The position numbers were made by a program, and so were the translations under genes. From positions 1 to 6,726 of the forward strand of contig JBGSQB010000135.1 in assembly GCA_041738285.1 (NCBI GenBank): a stretch of 6,726 bases of DNA. The letters are read 5' to 3'. This DNA comes from SZUA-521 sp041738285 (GTDB lineage Bacteria; Pseudomonadota; Gammaproteobacteria; Pseudomonadales; Azotimanducaceae). Every line of letters begins with the position of its first letter. Positions within the stretch are counted from its first letter, which is position 1. Positions 6,224 to 6,726 of the stretch are shown one piece after another. The notes below the pieces were generated by a model that was not told where the DNA came from, searched no databases, and saw only the letters and a list, made by a program, of their open reading frames with translations.

Positions 6224-6726
6224 ATGTCCGCCACCCCGCCAACGTCCAGCCACACGCCGATGATGCAGCAATATCTGCGCATCAAGGCCGAGCACCCGCA
6301 GACGCTGCTGTTTTACCGGATGGGGGACTTCTACGAACTGTTCTTCGACGATGCACGCAAGGCGGCCCGCCTGCTCGAGATCACGCTCACCGCGCGGGGG
6401 CAAGCCGATGGCGTGCCGATTCCGATGTGCGGAGTGCCCTATCACGCGGTCGATACCTATCTGACTCGCCTTGTGCGCCGCGGCGAATCGGTTGCGATCT
6501 GCGAACAGATCGGCGATCCGGCCACCAGCAAGGGACCGGTCGAGCGCCGGGTCGAACGCATCGTGACGCCGGGTACGCTGACGGAAGAGGCGCTGCTGGA
6601 CGCCGCCGGCGACAGTCTCCTATGCGGCGTGGTCAGCGACGGGACGCGCTTCGGGCTCGCCTGGCTCAGTGTATCCACGGGCCGCTTCGCGGTGGTGGAA
6701 GTCGACGACCTCGAGCAACTCGGCGC
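6224..6726 (+). CDS. mutS: DNA mismatch repair protein MutS (5' part, runs off the right edge)
   Basis: MutS detects mismatches and small loops in DNA and recruits MutL. The 167 complete codons visible cover the mismatch-binding domain I and the start of connector domain II. The mismatch-contacting motif falls exactly at Phe36 and Glu38 (MGDFYELFFDDA), matching E. coli numbering. ITLTARGQ, PMCGVPYHA and CEQIGDPATSKGPVERRV follow as in gammaproteobacterial MutS. The ATPase domain lies outside the window. I chose ATG 6224 on this numbering, although it has no good ribosome site. A second in-frame ATG at 6194 would add ten residues. AGGGAG at 6200-6205 is too far from 6224 (18 bases) and lies after 6194. 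No frame disruption is seen. The gene is divergent from recA across a 177-base gap. Confidence 0.97.
   Translation, partial: MSATPPTSSHTPMMQQYLRIKAEHPQTLLFYRMGDFYELFFDDARKAARLLEITLTARGQADGVPIPMCGVPYHAVDTYLTRLVRRGESVAICEQIGDPATSKGPVERRVERIVTPGTLTEEALLDAAGDSLLCGVVSDGTRFGLAWLSVSTGRFAVVEVDDLEQLG

Overview
The window is a housekeeping block from a GC-rich gammaproteobacterium. The gene order on the minus strand is recA-recX-alaS-lysC-csrA-tRNA-Ser(GCT), with mutS divergent on the plus strand. I recall this as the arrangement of Pseudomonas-like genomes. Enterobacteria have the same order without lysC between alaS and csrA. Protein sequences (CsrA nearly identical to E. coli, MutS with Phe36/Glu38 in E. 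coli numbering) and the E. coli-type SOS box agree with a gammaproteobacterium. I cannot name a genus.

Layout from left to right. Bases 1-53 (minus) hold a short, broken piece that reads like the middle of an IS3-family OrfA transposase. Bases 54-108 hold no gene. tRNA-Ser(GCT) lies at 109-199 (minus), followed by csrA at 239-433 and its leader at 434-545. lysC (546-1775) contains a probable internal start for a separate regulatory subunit. alaS (1775-4393) shares one base with lysC. A 97-base gap between recX and alaS carries a likely alaS promoter and a palindrome. recX (4491-4973) overlaps the end of recA (4966-6046) by 8 bases. The 177-base recA/mutS gap carries a LexA operator. The 5' part of mutS (6224-6726) runs off the right edge. 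No stretch longer than 300 bases lacks a gene.

The genes fall into three groups. RecA, its modulator RecX and the mismatch sensor MutS are DNA maintenance genes, read away from or next to one SOS operator. AlaS, LysC and tRNA-Ser serve translation and amino-acid supply. CsrA is a global post-transcriptional regulator. Packing is tight: recA/recX and alaS/lysC overlap, and both downstream genes start with GTG, which suggests translational coupling.

The main anomaly is recA. One extra base in a C5/G5 run at 5864-5868 breaks the frame just before the Walker A motif, although both halves are otherwise well conserved. A sequencing or assembly error is the simplest explanation. I found no new defence, mobile or metabolic system. 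The points worth a second look are regulatory: GGA motifs in the csrA leader, a palindrome at the predicted alaS start site, a LexA site that may serve both recA and mutS, and the lysC internal start.
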